A DNA stretch of 64,000 nt from positions 372,001 to 436,000 of the forward strand of contig JAFKKF010000008.1 of the NCBI GenBank assembly GCA_017305635.1. Direction: 5' to 3'. The notes under the pieces were generated by a model. It was given only the letters and a program-made list of their open reading frames with translations, was not told the DNA's origin and made no database searches. The DNA comes from Hyphomicrobiales bacterium (GTDB taxonomy: Bacteria > Pseudomonadota > Alphaproteobacteria > Rhizobiales > Kaistiaceae). This document shows, piece after piece, positions 44,128 to 53,599 of the stretch. Both the position numbers and the translations under genes were made by a program. The stretch's first letter is position 1. The number at the start of each line of letters is the position of its first letter.

Positions 44128-44700
44128 CTAGTTCACGTCCTCGCCCTGGTAGGTGCCCCAGAGCTGGTCCTGCGGGATCCACCCGGAATACTGCGTGCTG
44201 GAGATCTTGCACCAGCCCTGGTGGCAGCGGTCCAACTGGCCCATGACGCCCGGCTGCAGGTAGGCGGTGATCGAGGAATCGGACGCGGCGGAGGAATGGA
44301 GCGGGCGCGGATCATTGCCGCCCCAGGTCGCGACCACGGCGGTGCGCTTGCCGGAGAGGAGGCTCTGGAATACCCAGCCGACGGTGCCGTCCGAATCGCG
44401 GATGCGCCGCCAGGTGTCAAATTCCTGGATGACTTCGACGGGCAGGGCCGAGCGGGTGAAGATCCAGGCGATCTTGTAGTCTTCGCCGGGGCCGACGCGG
44501 ACGTTCACGCGTGCCGACTTGAGGCTGACGAAGCGGGGAACGGGCAGGCCGCTCTTCGATCCGGTCTGCGGCGGAGCATTGGCGCCGATCACCGGGGCCG
44601 GTCCCGATTCCGCCACCGTCGGCATCCCCACCGCCGCAATGGCGCCAAGCGCCGCGAGATTCCTGACGAGTTTCGCCTTTCCCCAGACCTTCGTGAACAT
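44128..44700 (-). CDS. Exported SH3-domain protein
   Basis: A 190-aa protein. The N-terminal KLVRNLAALGAIAAVGMPTV is a signal peptide or anchor, followed by a Pro/Gly linker and two bacterial SH3-like segments: KSARVNVRVGPGEDYKIAWI with GWVFQSLLSGKR, and a second half ending GWCKISSTQYSGWIPQDQLW. Such proteins bind peptidoglycan or act as envelope scaffolds. It is convergent with irr, sharing the terminator. Confidence 0.85.
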   Translation of the reverse strand: MFTKVWGKAKLVRNLAALGAIAAVGMPTVAESGPAPVIGANAPPQTGSKSGLPVPRFVSLKSARVNVRVGPGEDYKIAWIFTRSALPVEVIQEFDTWRRIRDSDGTVGWVFQSLLSGKRTAVVATWGGNDPRPLHSSAASDSSITAYLQPGVMGQLDRCHQGWCKISSTQYSGWIPQDQLWGTYQGEDVN

Positions 44701-44787
44701 TGCCGCTACCCCGATACGCCACAGACTTCGCCGATATCCTGCGAGCGCGTGGTTAAGGAGGGTTGAACGAGGCGCGGAAAATTCGCC

Positions 44788-45846
44788 TCAGGCGGCGAAC
44801 GGAGCGGCGGTCGTGCCGCGCACGATCAGTTGCACCGGCAGGAGCTCGTGGCGGGTCTCGCCGCCGGCAAGGATCAGGGCACCGGCGCGCCGGCCCTTCT
44901 CGCGGATCGGCTGGCGGATGGTGGTAAGCCTCGGCGATGAGGCGGCCGCTTCCGGCACGTCGTCGAAGCCGATGACGGAAAGTTGTTGCGGTACCGCGAT
45001 GCCCCGCCGCTTCGCCTCGGCGAGGAGGGCGATCGCGGCGACGTCGGACATGGCGAGCACAGCGGTCGCGTCGCGCGCGGCGTCGAGAAGGGCGGCCGCC
45101 CCTTCCGCGGCGCCCGCCGGATCGTTGAAGGCCTCGACGATCGCCACCGTATCGATGTCGATGCCCGCCTTGGCGAAGGCATCGCCATAGCCGAGCAGGC
45201 GGTCGCGGGTGCCGGCATATTCGGCCGATACGCGCCGGGCGCGGTCGACGAGGCCGACGCGCCCGTCATTCCGCAGCTCGAGCGACAGGATGGCGAAGCG
45301 CCGGTGGCCGAGGGCGAGCAGGTGCTCGGCCGCCATCCGTGCACCGCCGCGATCGTCGATGCGGATCGAGCTCGCCTCGCCACCGGGATCGATGTCGCAG
45401 GCGACGAAGGGCAGGCCGCGCTTCCTCGCCAGCTCCACCAGCCGATCGCCATCCTCCATGCACTGGACGATAAAGCCGTCGACCAGCGCCGTCTCGACGC
45501 TCCAGGCAGCGGTCGCCCGGTTGGCGGCCGAGATGAGCGACACGCCGGCGCCGCGCTCGTCGCAGGCCGACGCGAGGCCGATCATGAATTCGCGGTTGAA
45601 CGGATCGTTGAAGAAATAGGTGAGGTCGTCGCTGACCACGACGCCGATGGCATTGACCTTGCCGGCCCGGAGCAGCCGGCCGCGCGGGTCGGGCCCGCGA
45701 TAGCCGAGCTGGCGCGCCGTCTCCTCGACCCTGGCGCGGACCTCGGCGCGAACCAGCTCCGGCCGGCTGAAGACGTTGGAGGCGGTGCCCTGGGAGACAC
45801 CCGCCGCCTTCGCCACGTCCGCCAGCTTCACGGCTTTTGCGCTCAT
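44788..45846 (-). CDS. LacI-family transcriptional regulator
   Basis: A 352-aa regulator starting at ATG 45846. The HTH VKLADVAKAAGVSQGTASNV is at residues 6-25, and the hinge VRARVEETARQLGY follows. A periplasmic-binding-like ligand domain follows (GVVVSDDLTYFFNDPFNREF, GFDDVPEAAASSPRLTTIRQ). The ligand is probably a sugar, unknown. Three operator-like sites lie just upstream of its start, so it probably represses itself and possibly the small divergent gene. No transporter or sugar-enzyme gene is next to it. Confidence 0.93.
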   Translation of the reverse strand: MSAKAVKLADVAKAAGVSQGTASNVFSRPELVRAEVRARVEETARQLGYRGPDPRGRLLRAGKVNAIGVVVSDDLTYFFNDPFNREFMIGLASACDERGAGVSLISAANRATAAWSVETALVDGFIVQCMEDGDRLVELARKRGLPFVACDIDPGGEASSIRIDDRGGARMAAEHLLALGHRRFAILSLELRNDGRVGLVDRARRVSAEYAGTRDRLLGYGDAFAKAGIDIDTVAIVEAFNDPAGAAEGAAALLDAARDATAVLAMSDVAAIALLAEAKRRGIAVPQQLSVIGFDDVPEAAASSPRLTTIRQPIREKGRRAGALILAGGETRHELLPVQLIVRGTTAAPFAA

Positions 45847-45878
45847 TGCCTCACGAATATCCGAAAGAGAAGGCCGTG

Positions 45879-45974
45879 TGAACCGATTCAAGATTCCGCT
45901 TGACCCGAGCGGAATGTGGCGCCAGTATTGAACCGAGTCAAGACAAGTGCGTTGGCATATATTGAATCGGTTCA
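45879..45974. promoter_or_regulatory. Three LacI-type operators
   Basis: TGAACCGATTCA (45879-45890), TGAACCGAGTCA (45929-45940) and TGAATCGGTTCA (45963-45974) share the pattern TGAA-YCGR-TTCA with a central CG, the shape of LacI-family sites. The first and third are exact reverse complements. Centres are 50 and 34 bp apart, which allows looping by a tetramer. Confidence 0.75.
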
Positions 45975-45999
45975 CGACATGGAAGCACGGAGAAGCAAG

Positions 46000-46176
46000 A
46001 TGGAATCCCTCGTCCTCGCCAGTTGCCTGCAAAGGCTCGATTGCCGCGAAAGGGCACGGCGGACACGCTACGCGCTCGAACAGGCCGAATTCGGCTTCCG
46101 CCGCACGGTCGCCCCGCCGCTCGCGACCCTCGCCGGCGTCGGCCTCTTCGCCATCGCCCTCCGTCTCGTCGCCTGA
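46000..46176 (+). CDS. Possible small membrane protein divergent from the LacI gene
   Basis: A 58-aa frame from ATG 46000, with GGAGAAG just upstream. The N-terminal half is charged (CLQRLDCRERARRTRYALEQ) and the end is one membrane helix (ATLAGVGLFAIALRLVA). It lies directly downstream of the third LacI-type operator, so it may be under the regulator's control. The family is unknown; the ribosome site and helix are the only support. Confidence 0.4.
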   Translation: MESLVLASCLQRLDCRERARRTRYALEQAEFGFRRTVAPPLATLAGVGLFAIALRLVA

Positions 46177-46959
<783 letters not shown>

Positions 46960-47004
46960 GGCGCTGATCCTACGCGCGGCGCGCCCGCTTGGCGAGATCG
47001 GCGC

Positions 47005-47769
47005 TCAGCCCTCGGCGCCGACGGCGTGGAGGCTGGCGCCTTCCGTCTTCAGCCAGGCGCGCGCCTGCCGCGTCTGCGGACAGAGCTGCTCGCACACCCG
47101 CCAGAAGCGCCGCGAGTGGTTCATCTCGCGCAGATGCGCCACTTCATGCGCCGCGAGGTAGTCGAGGATGTAGGGCGGCGCGAGGATCAGCCGCCACGAG
47201 AAGGAGAGGTGGCCGGTGATCGTGCACGAGCCCCAGCGGCTCGTCTGGTCGCGATAGCGGATCGCGCGAACGGTCACGCCGAGCGCCGCGGCATGCTTCG
47301 TCACCGCCGGCTCGATGGCGCGCTTCGCCTCGCGCTTCAGGAAATCGAGCACGCGCCGCTTCAGGTGCTCGCGCTGGCCGTAGACGGTGAGCACCGGCTG
47401 GTCGCCGTCGAGCTCGATCGCCGCCGTGCCGCGTTTGCCCGCGACGTGGCGGATGCGGTGCGGCACGCCGCGGATCGGGATCATGGCGCCATCCTCGATC
47501 GGCTTCGCCTTGGGCAGCTTGTCCATCTGTCGGACAAGCCAGCCGGCATGGCGGTCGAGGAAGTCGCGCGCCTGCCGCAGCGATCCGCGCTTCGGCATTG
47601 TGAGGATCGGCGCCCCGGTCGCGCTCTTCAGCCGGAGCGTATAGTTGCGCGCGTTCGGATGCCGCCGCAGCGCCACCGCGACGATCCCCGATTCGGTCGC
47701 GATCTCGAAGCGGTCGGAGGCCGGCGGCGGGTTCTTGTCGAAAAGGAACATGCGCAGGTTTCGAATCAT
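47005..47769 (-). CDS. YgjP-like metal-dependent hydrolase (M48/DUF45)
   Basis: A 254-aa protein with RYRDQTSRWGSCTITGHLSF and the zinc motif YLAAHEVAHLREMNHSRRF. The start is ATG 47769, chosen because the family's N-terminus begins there. This is the normal chromosomal copy; a divergent relative is next to hsdR in the accessory region. The physiological substrate is unknown. Confidence 0.9.
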   Translation of the reverse strand: MIRNLRMFLFDKNPPPASDRFEIATESGIVAVALRRHPNARNYTLRLKSATGAPILTMPKRGSLRQARDFLDRHAGWLVRQMDKLPKAKPIEDGAMIPIRGVPHRIRHVAGKRGTAAIELDGDQPVLTVYGQREHLKRRVLDFLKREAKRAIEPAVTKHAAALGVTVRAIRYRDQTSRWGSCTITGHLSFSWRLILAPPYILDYLAAHEVAHLREMNHSRRFWRVCEQLCPQTRQARAWLKTEGASLHAVGAEG

Positions 47770-47830
47770 CTCGCGCCCATCATGCCACGACCGAGTCGCG
47801 CGTGAGAGCCGGTCGCGGAGGGCGCCATAT

Positions 47831-47864
47831 GCCGAAACAAAAGCGGCGGGGCAATGCCCCGCCG
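47831..47864 (-). terminator. Terminator downstream of the DUF2852 gene
   Basis: The stem GGCGGGGC-ATT-GCCCCGCC, read on the minus strand, is followed by GCTTTTGTTTC. It lies about 25 bases past the stop at 47890. Confidence 0.7.
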
Positions 47865-47889
47865 GCGTCATTCTTGTCGCGTCGGCGAA

Positions 47890-48318
47890 CTAGAGGTCTA
47901 TCGTGTCGCTGTTCGGCCGCGGCTTGCCGTTGCGGTCGCGCATGAAGCGGTCGAACTCCTCCTGGTCGCGCGCGCGGCGGAGGTTCTGCACGAAGGCCTC
48001 GAACTCCTGGCGCTCCTCGTCGAGCTTGCGGCGCTCCTCGTCGAGCCGGCGCATCTCGCGCTCGCGATAGTCGTCGAAGGCCGCATTGCCGCTGCGTGCA
48101 TAGCTGGTGCTGCGACGCGAGCTGCCGCAGCCGCCCCACGCGCCATGCCACTCGGACTTCATGCCCTCGAAGTGGCGGCGGATCTCCGGCACGCGCTGCC
48201 CCCACAGGATATAGGCGAGCATCACGAGGCCGAGCGGCCAGAAGACGATGAACCCGAGGACCATCAGCGCGATGGTCAGCGGAGTCCAGGTCGGGCGCAT
48301 TGCATATGAGTTGACCAT
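47890..48318 (-). CDS. DUF2852 membrane protein
   Basis: A 142-aa protein from ATG 48318 (MVNSYAMRPTW). One membrane helix (TPLTIALMVLGFIVFWPLGL and VMLAYILWG) lies near the N-terminus. A coiled-coil follows (YREREMRRLDEERRKLDEER), then FDRFMRDRNGKPRP. This matches DUF2852, which is conserved in Rhizobiales. The ribosome site is GGGAGAAA. The function is unknown. Confidence 0.87.
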   Translation of the reverse strand: MVNSYAMRPTWTPLTIALMVLGFIVFWPLGLVMLAYILWGQRVPEIRRHFEGMKSEWHGAWGGCGSSRRSTSYARSGNAAFDDYREREMRRLDEERRKLDEERQEFEAFVQNLRRARDQEEFDRFMRDRNGKPRPNSDTIDL

Positions 48319-48466
48319 TTCTCCCTTTCCCCTCTCCATGAGGTAACGAAAACGCACGTGGGAAGGACGCTCCCCCGTTTCAAGGAAAAAGCGACACGCG
48401 TCTCGGGCCGCGACGGAGCCGCGGCGCTATGACCACACGTTATGAAGTAACGGGAGGGCGGCTCGG

Positions 48467-49903
48467 TTAGGCGGGCCTGCCAGCCGCCGGCTTCCTGCCG
48501 CTGGCGCGCGGCGCCTTCGGCTTGGGGGTGGCACCCGCGACAGGCTGTGCGTGGCCGTTGCCCTTGCCGGCGATATGGCCGTTGGCGGCGGCATGGCCAT
48601 TGGCCTTCGCGCGCGCCGGCGTCGCGGAGAAGCTCGAGATGAAATCGGCGATGCGCGGCGCGATCTCCGAGCGGAAGCGCGAGCCGTTGAACACGCCGTA
48701 GTGGCCGACCTTCGGCTGCATATAATGGGCGCGCCGCGCGGCCGGGATGTTGCTCATGATTTCGTGGGCCGCCTTGGTCTGGCCGACGCCGGATATATCG
48801 TCGTTCTCGCCCTCGACGGTGAACATGGCGACCTTCTTCACCTTGCGGAAGTCGAGCTTCTCGTCGCGATGCCACATCTCGTTCCTCGGCAGCGCGTGCT
48901 CGATGAAGACCGTCTCCACGGTCTGCAGGTAGAACTCCGCGGTGAGGTCCATGACCGCGAGATACTCGTCGTAGAACTCGCGATGCTTGTCGGCGGAATC
49001 GCCGTCGCCCTGGACGAGGTGCTGGAAGAGGTCGTTGTGCGCCTGCAGGTGCCGCTTCAGGTTCATCGACAGGAAGCCGGAAATCTGCAGGAAGCCCGGA
49101 TAGACGTCGCGCATGAAGCCGGGATGCGGGAAGGGCACCTTCATGATCGTGTTCTGGCGAAACCAGTCGAGATCATGGCTGTTGGCGAGCGTATTCACCG
49201 CGGTGGGGTTGACGCGGGTATCGATCGGCCCGCCCATCAGCGTCATCGTCGCCGGCAGGTGCGGGTCGTCATGCGCTTCCATGAGCGCCACCGCCGCGAC
49301 CACCGGCACCGCCGGCTGGCATACCGCCATGACATGCGTCCCGGGGCCGAGCCGGTGCAGCATCGAGACGACGTAATCGACATAGTCGTCGAGGTCGAAG
49401 CCGCCTTCGGCGAGCGGCACCATGCGCGCATCGGCCCAGTCGGTGATGTAGACGTCATGCCCGGGCAGCATGGTTTCGACCGTGCCGCGCAGCAGCGTCG
49501 CGTAGTGGCCGGACATGGGCGCGACGATCAGCAGCTTCTCCTGCTCGTGACCCGCGCTCGTCGCCTTCTCGAAATGGACCAGCCGACAGAAGGGACGCTC
49601 CCACACCACGCGTTCATGAACGGCTGTGGGCACGCCGTGGAAGGTGACGTGGTCGATGCCGAAAGCCGGCTTGCCGTAGCGCCGGGTCGTGCGCTCGAAG
49701 AGCTCGGCCCCGGCCGCCATGCTGCGGCCGAAGGGCGTCCGGCTGAGCGGGTTGAGCGGATTCTGGAAATAGAGCCGCGCCACGTCCGCCGCGGCGCGGA
49801 ACGGGCCGAGGGCGGCGTGGTTCAGTTCGTAGAGCTGGTAGAACGACAAGAGCGGCCCGGCCTTTCGCGTCTTGTGGAGGGCGAGCGGGACTCGTCCGGA
49901 CAT
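48467..49903 (-). CDS. phaZ: Intracellular polyhydroxyalkanoate/PHB depolymerase
   Basis: A 478-aa protein of the intracellular PhaZ type. LLIVAPMSGHYATLLRGTVE opens the catalytic domain. The nucleophile is a Cys in VMAVCQPAVPVVA, as in R. eutropha PhaZ1-like enzymes. The PHB_depo_C block is seen in VKKVAMFTVEGENDDISG and YMQPKVGHYGVFNGSRFRSE (catalytic His in VGHYG). It mobilises stored PHB. The C-terminal 60 residues are a Lys/Ala-rich tail (KANGHAAANGHIAGKGNGHA) that may bind the granule. The start ATG is 49903; longer upstream sequence is not part of the protein. Confidence 0.92.
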   Translation of the reverse strand: MSGRVPLALHKTRKAGPLLSFYQLYELNHAALGPFRAAADVARLYFQNPLNPLSRTPFGRSMAAGAELFERTTRRYGKPAFGIDHVTFHGVPTAVHERVVWERPFCRLVHFEKATSAGHEQEKLLIVAPMSGHYATLLRGTVETMLPGHDVYITDWADARMVPLAEGGFDLDDYVDYVVSMLHRLGPGTHVMAVCQPAVPVVAAVALMEAHDDPHLPATMTLMGGPIDTRVNPTAVNTLANSHDLDWFRQNTIMKVPFPHPGFMRDVYPGFLQISGFLSMNLKRHLQAHNDLFQHLVQGDGDSADKHREFYDEYLAVMDLTAEFYLQTVETVFIEHALPRNEMWHRDEKLDFRKVKKVAMFTVEGENDDISGVGQTKAAHEIMSNIPAARRAHYMQPKVGHYGVFNGSRFRSEIAPRIADFISSFSATPARAKANGHAAANGHIAGKGNGHAQPVAGATPKPKAPRASGRKPAAGRPA

Positions 49904-50026
49904 TGTTGCGCTGCGAGAACCATATGTCCGATGATTTGCGCGGTGCAAGCACGTTGTTGGGTCCACCCCGCCGGCGCCCTTTTGCCGGCTTTTGCCCGGC
50001 TTCCACCCGGGCGTAGGATGCTACCC

Positions 50027-51403
50027 ATGTCCGATGCCGCCCTTCTTCCGCAGTCCTCCGCCCGCTCGCTCCGCCTGCAGACGCTGGTTCGCCTCCGCTG
50101 GCTCGCCGTGATCGGCCAGGCGGCCACCGTCCTCTTCGTCAACCTGTGGCTGGGCTTTCCACTGCCGATCGCGACCTGCTTCGCCCTGATCGCGCTCTCG
50201 GCGCTGCTCAACATCGTCCTCCGCCTCCGGTATCCGGCGAGCTATCGCCTCGGCGCCTGGTCGGCCTTCGCGCTCCTCGCCTATGACGTCCTGCAGCTGA
50301 GCGTCCTTCTCTACATCACAGGTGGCCTCGACAATCCCTTCTGCATCCTTCTCCTCGTGCCGCTCATCGTTTCGGCGACGGCGCAGGAATGGCGCCCGAC
50401 GCTGGCCCTCGGCATCCTCGTCGTCCTCGTCTCCAGCCTGCTCGCGGTCTATCACGCGCCGATCCCCTGGCATCCCGGCGACACGCTCAACATACCGCTC
50501 ATCTATTCCGCGGGCGCCTGGGTGGCCCTCGTCTTCGCCTCCGCCTTCACCGGCATCTTCACCTTCAACGTGGCCGAGGATGCCCGCCGGCTGGCCAAGG
50601 CCCTCAACGCCACCGAGATGGTGCTCGCCCGCGAGCAGCACCTCTCCGCCCTCGACGGGCTCGCCGCCGCCGCCGCCCACGAGCTCGGCACGCCGCTCGC
50701 CACCATCGCCCTCGTCGTCAAGGAGCTCGAGCTCGATCTCGCCGAGGACGATCCCTTCCGCGACGACGTGCTGCTCCTCAAGAGCCAGGTGCAGCGCTGC
50801 CGCGACATCATGGCCAAGCTCACCTCGCTCTCCCACGAGGGCGACCATCCGCTCGCCCGCCAACGCCTGACGCATCTCCTCGGCGAGGTGGTCGAGCCCT
50901 TCCGCGCCTTCTCCGCCGAGATCGTCATGGACGAGCCGCAGGGTGCCGGCCCGGAACCGGTCGGCCGGCGCAATCCGGCGATCCTCCACGGCCTCGCCAA
51001 CTTCGTCGAGAACGCGGTCGATTTCGCCAGCGAGCGGGTCACCCTCGGCGCTTCCTGGGACGGCGAGCGCGTGACCCTCGCCATTGCCGACGATGGCCCC
51101 GGCTTCGCGCCGGGCATCATCGACCGCATCGGCGAACCCTACGTCACCACCCGCGCGCGCAGCGACGACGACCGGGCCGACCACGAGGCCGGCGGCCTCG
51201 GCCTCGGCGTCTTCATCGCCAAGACGCTGCTCGAGCGCACCGGCGCCACGGTCTCGCTTGCCAATCGCGATCCGCCCGCGCGCGGTGCCGTCATCCGGGT
51301 CTCCTGGCCGCGCGCCGTCTTCGAGGGAACCTCCCGCGCCCGCGAGGGCCGGGAAACCATCGCCGAAGCCACGCCTTGGCGCGAGAAGGCCGAGATCCTA
51401 TAA
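50027..51403 (+). CDS. actS: Redox-sensing histidine kinase ActS/RegB/PrrB
   Basis: A 458-aa membrane kinase with six predicted membrane spans (residues about 20-185). The quinone-binding signature GGLDNPF is at 99-105, the phosphorylated His at 218 (AAAHELGTPLATIAL), and the redox-active Cys at 258 (LKSQVQRCRDIM). The ATP-binding N, G1 and G2 boxes follow (GLANFVENAVDF, IADDGPGFAPG, GLGLGVFIA). It senses quinone redox state and oxygen and controls its partner regulator 82 bases downstream. An ATG at 50018 is an alternative start. Confidence 0.93.
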   Translation: MSDAALLPQSSARSLRLQTLVRLRWLAVIGQAATVLFVNLWLGFPLPIATCFALIALSALLNIVLRLRYPASYRLGAWSAFALLAYDVLQLSVLLYITGGLDNPFCILLLVPLIVSATAQEWRPTLALGILVVLVSSLLAVYHAPIPWHPGDTLNIPLIYSAGAWVALVFASAFTGIFTFNVAEDARRLAKALNATEMVLAREQHLSALDGLAAAAAHELGTPLATIALVVKELELDLAEDDPFRDDVLLLKSQVQRCRDIMAKLTSLSHEGDHPLARQRLTHLLGEVVEPFRAFSAEIVMDEPQGAGPEPVGRRNPAILHGLANFVENAVDFASERVTLGASWDGERVTLAIADDGPGFAPGIIDRIGEPYVTTRARSDDDRADHEAGGLGLGVFIAKTLLERTGATVSLANRDPPARGAVIRVSWPRAVFEGTSRAREGRETIAEATPWREKAEIL

Positions 51404-51484
51404 CCTCGGAGCCGGAGGTGCGACATATTGTGAGGGGCGGCAATCGACCGCAATTCCGGCTCAATTGGGAAGGAACCGAAGACC

Positions 51485-52054
51485 ATGGATGCGATGACCG
51501 ACGTCGCTGCCGCAAAGCCCGTGGACCCGAACATGACCCTCCTCATCGTCGATGACGACAAGCCCTTCCTGCAGCGTCTTGCCCGCGCGATGGAAATGCG
51601 CGGCTTCGCCGTCGATACCGCCGATACGGTGGCCGAGGGCATGCGCAAGGCAGAGGCGGCGCCACCCGCCTATGCCGTGGTCGACATGCGCCTCGACGAC
51701 GGCAATGGGCTGGACGTGATCGAGGCCATCCGCAAGCGCCGGCCGGATTCCCGCATGGTCGTGCTGACCGGCTACGGGAATATCGCGACCGCGGTCACCG
51801 CGGTGAAGCTCGGCGCGGTCGACTATCTCGCCAAGCCCGCTGATGCCGACGACGTCGCCTTCGCGCTCACCCGCGACCTCGACGGCGCCCGGGCGGCGCT
51901 GCCGGAGAATCCGATGTCGGCCGACCGCGTCCGCTGGGAGCACATCCAGCGCGTCTATGAGCTCTGCGAGCGCAACGTCTCGGAGACCGCGCGCCGTCTG
52001 AACATGCACCGCCGCACCCTGCAGCGCATTCTCGCCAAGCGCGCGCCGCGCTAA
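51485..52054 (+). CDS. actR: Response regulator ActR/RegA/PrrA
   Basis: A 189-aa response regulator. The receiver domain has the acid pocket LLIVDDDKPF and phospho-acceptor D67 (VVDMRLDDGNG); VDYLAKPAD carries the conserved Lys. The Fis-type HTH is at the C-terminus (YELCERNVSETARRLNMHRR, TLQRIL), followed by a basic tail. It activates or represses CO2 fixation, nitrogen, hydrogenase and respiratory genes in related species. It is encoded right after actS. Confidence 0.95.
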   Translation: MDAMTDVAAAKPVDPNMTLLIVDDDKPFLQRLARAMEMRGFAVDTADTVAEGMRKAEAAPPAYAVVDMRLDDGNGLDVIEAIRKRRPDSRMVVLTGYGNIATAVTAVKLGAVDYLAKPADADDVAFALTRDLDGARAALPENPMSADRVRWEHIQRVYELCERNVSETARRLNMHRRTLQRILAKRAPR

Positions 52055-52085
52055 GCTTCGCCCCGCGAAGAAGAGCGGGGAAGGG

Positions 52086-53453
52086 ATGGGCAGGGAAAAG
52101 GATGCCGCCGCGGCGCTGGCCGCAGCCGCCGGCATGGCCGGGCGCTACCTCGAAGGGATCGGCGAGCGACGCGTCGCGCCCGATGCCGCCGCCCTTGCCG
52201 GCCTCGTCGCCCTCGATACGCCGCTGCCCGATCGCGGCATGCCGGCAACCGAGGTTCTCGCGCTCCTCGACCGCGCCGCTTCGCCCGCCACCATGGCGAG
52301 CGCCGGTCCGCGCTATTTCGGATTCGTCATCGGCGGGGCGGTGCCGGCGAGCCTCGGCGCCGCGGTCCTATCCGCCGCCTGGGACCAGAATGCCGGCCTC
52401 GCCGCCATGTCGCCGGCAGCCGCGGCGATCGAGGAGATCGCCGCCCGCTGGATCCTCGACCTTCTCGGCTTCCCGACCGACAGCGGCGTCGGCTTCACCA
52501 CCGGCGCCACCATGGCGAACCTCACGGCGCTTGCCGCCGCCCGCCATTCCGAGCTTGCCGCCGCCGGCTGGGACGTCAACGAGCGCGGTCTCTTCGGCGC
52601 CCCCGAGATCACCGTCTTCGTCGGCGAGGAGGTCCATGCGAGCCTCCTCAAGGCGCTCGCCCTTCTCGGCCTCGGCCGTTCGCGCGTCCGCCATCTCCCC
52701 GTCGACGGGCAGGGCCGCATCCGCGCCACCGGCCTGCCGCGGATCGAGGGCCCGACCATCCTCTGCCTGCAGGCCGGCAACGTGAATACCGGCGCCTCCG
52801 ATCCCTTCCTGCCGCTCACCGAATGGGGCCGGGAGGGCGAGGCCTGGATCCATGTCGACGGCGCCTTCGGCCTCTGGGCGCTCGCCGCCCGGGGCTATGC
52901 GCGGCGGCTCGCCGGCATCGAATATGCGGATTCCTGGGCGACCGACGCCCATAAATGGTTGAACGTGCCCTACGATTCCGGTTTCGCCATCGTCCGCGAC
53001 CGGGCGAGCCTCCACGCCGCCATGAACTCGACCGCCGCCTATCTCGCCGCCGGCGAGGGCAGGGACGGCCTCGCCTATGCGCCCGAAATGTCGCGCCGCG
53101 CCCGCGGCATCGAGGTCTGGGCCGCCATCCGCGAAATGGGCCGCGAGGGGGTCGCCGATCTCGTCGCGCGCTGCTGCAGCCTGGCCGTCCGCTTCGCCGA
53201 GGGGCTCGCCGCCGCCGGCTGCGAGGTCCTGAACGACGTCGTCCTCAACCAGGTGCTCGTCGCCTTCGGCGATGACGAGCGCACCCGCCGCGTCATCGCC
53301 GCCGTCCAGCGCGACGGCACCGCCTGGTGCGGCGGCACCGTCTGGCAGGGCCGCGCCGCGATGCGCATCAGCGTCTCCTCCTGGGCGACCACCGAGGAGG
53401 ACGTCGACTTGAGCCTCGCCGCGATCCTGAAGGCCGCCCTCTCGGCCAACTGA
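52086..53453 (+). CDS. PLP-dependent decarboxylase (group II, aromatic/glutamate-type)
   Basis: A 455-aa group II PLP decarboxylase. VHVDGAFGLWALAARGYARR and the PLP lysine in DSWATDAHKWLNVPYDSGF are clear, and MSPAAAAIEEIAARWILDLL is the N-terminal family block. The C-terminal VLNDVVLNQVLVAFGDDERT is also conserved. The substrate may be an aromatic amino acid, glutamate or another amino acid. It begins 31 bases after actR and may share its transcript. Confidence 0.87.
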   Translation: MGREKDAAAALAAAAGMAGRYLEGIGERRVAPDAAALAGLVALDTPLPDRGMPATEVLALLDRAASPATMASAGPRYFGFVIGGAVPASLGAAVLSAAWDQNAGLAAMSPAAAAIEEIAARWILDLLGFPTDSGVGFTTGATMANLTALAAARHSELAAAGWDVNERGLFGAPEITVFVGEEVHASLLKALALLGLGRSRVRHLPVDGQGRIRATGLPRIEGPTILCLQAGNVNTGASDPFLPLTEWGREGEAWIHVDGAFGLWALAARGYARRLAGIEYADSWATDAHKWLNVPYDSGFAIVRDRASLHAAMNSTAAYLAAGEGRDGLAYAPEMSRRARGIEVWAAIREMGREGVADLVARCCSLAVRFAEGLAAAGCEVLNDVVLNQVLVAFGDDERTRRVIAAVQRDGTAWCGGTVWQGRAAMRISVSSWATTEEDVDLSLAAILKAALSAN

Positions 53454-53499
53454 CCGCGGGCGGCGGCCCGAAAGCGGGCCCTCGCCGTCGGCTAAAATC

Positions 53500-53510
53500 A
53501 TGCTATTATA
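53500..53510 (+). promoter_or_regulatory. 11-bp shared motif upstream of the E1 fusion gene
   Basis: ATGCTATTATA is identical to a site upstream of the SDR gene at 58607-58617. It contains TATTAT, a plausible -10 box, but no good -35 box is seen at 17 bp; an activator or the nearby GntR regulator could act here. About 90 bases precede the start codon. Confidence 0.5.
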
Positions 53511-53599
53511 ACTTTTGCCGGCCGCCGCGACGGTCCCTGTCGCGAATGCCGCCACGGGCTGCCGCAAGAAGAATCCAGGCAAGAAACAGGAGGAAGCGG

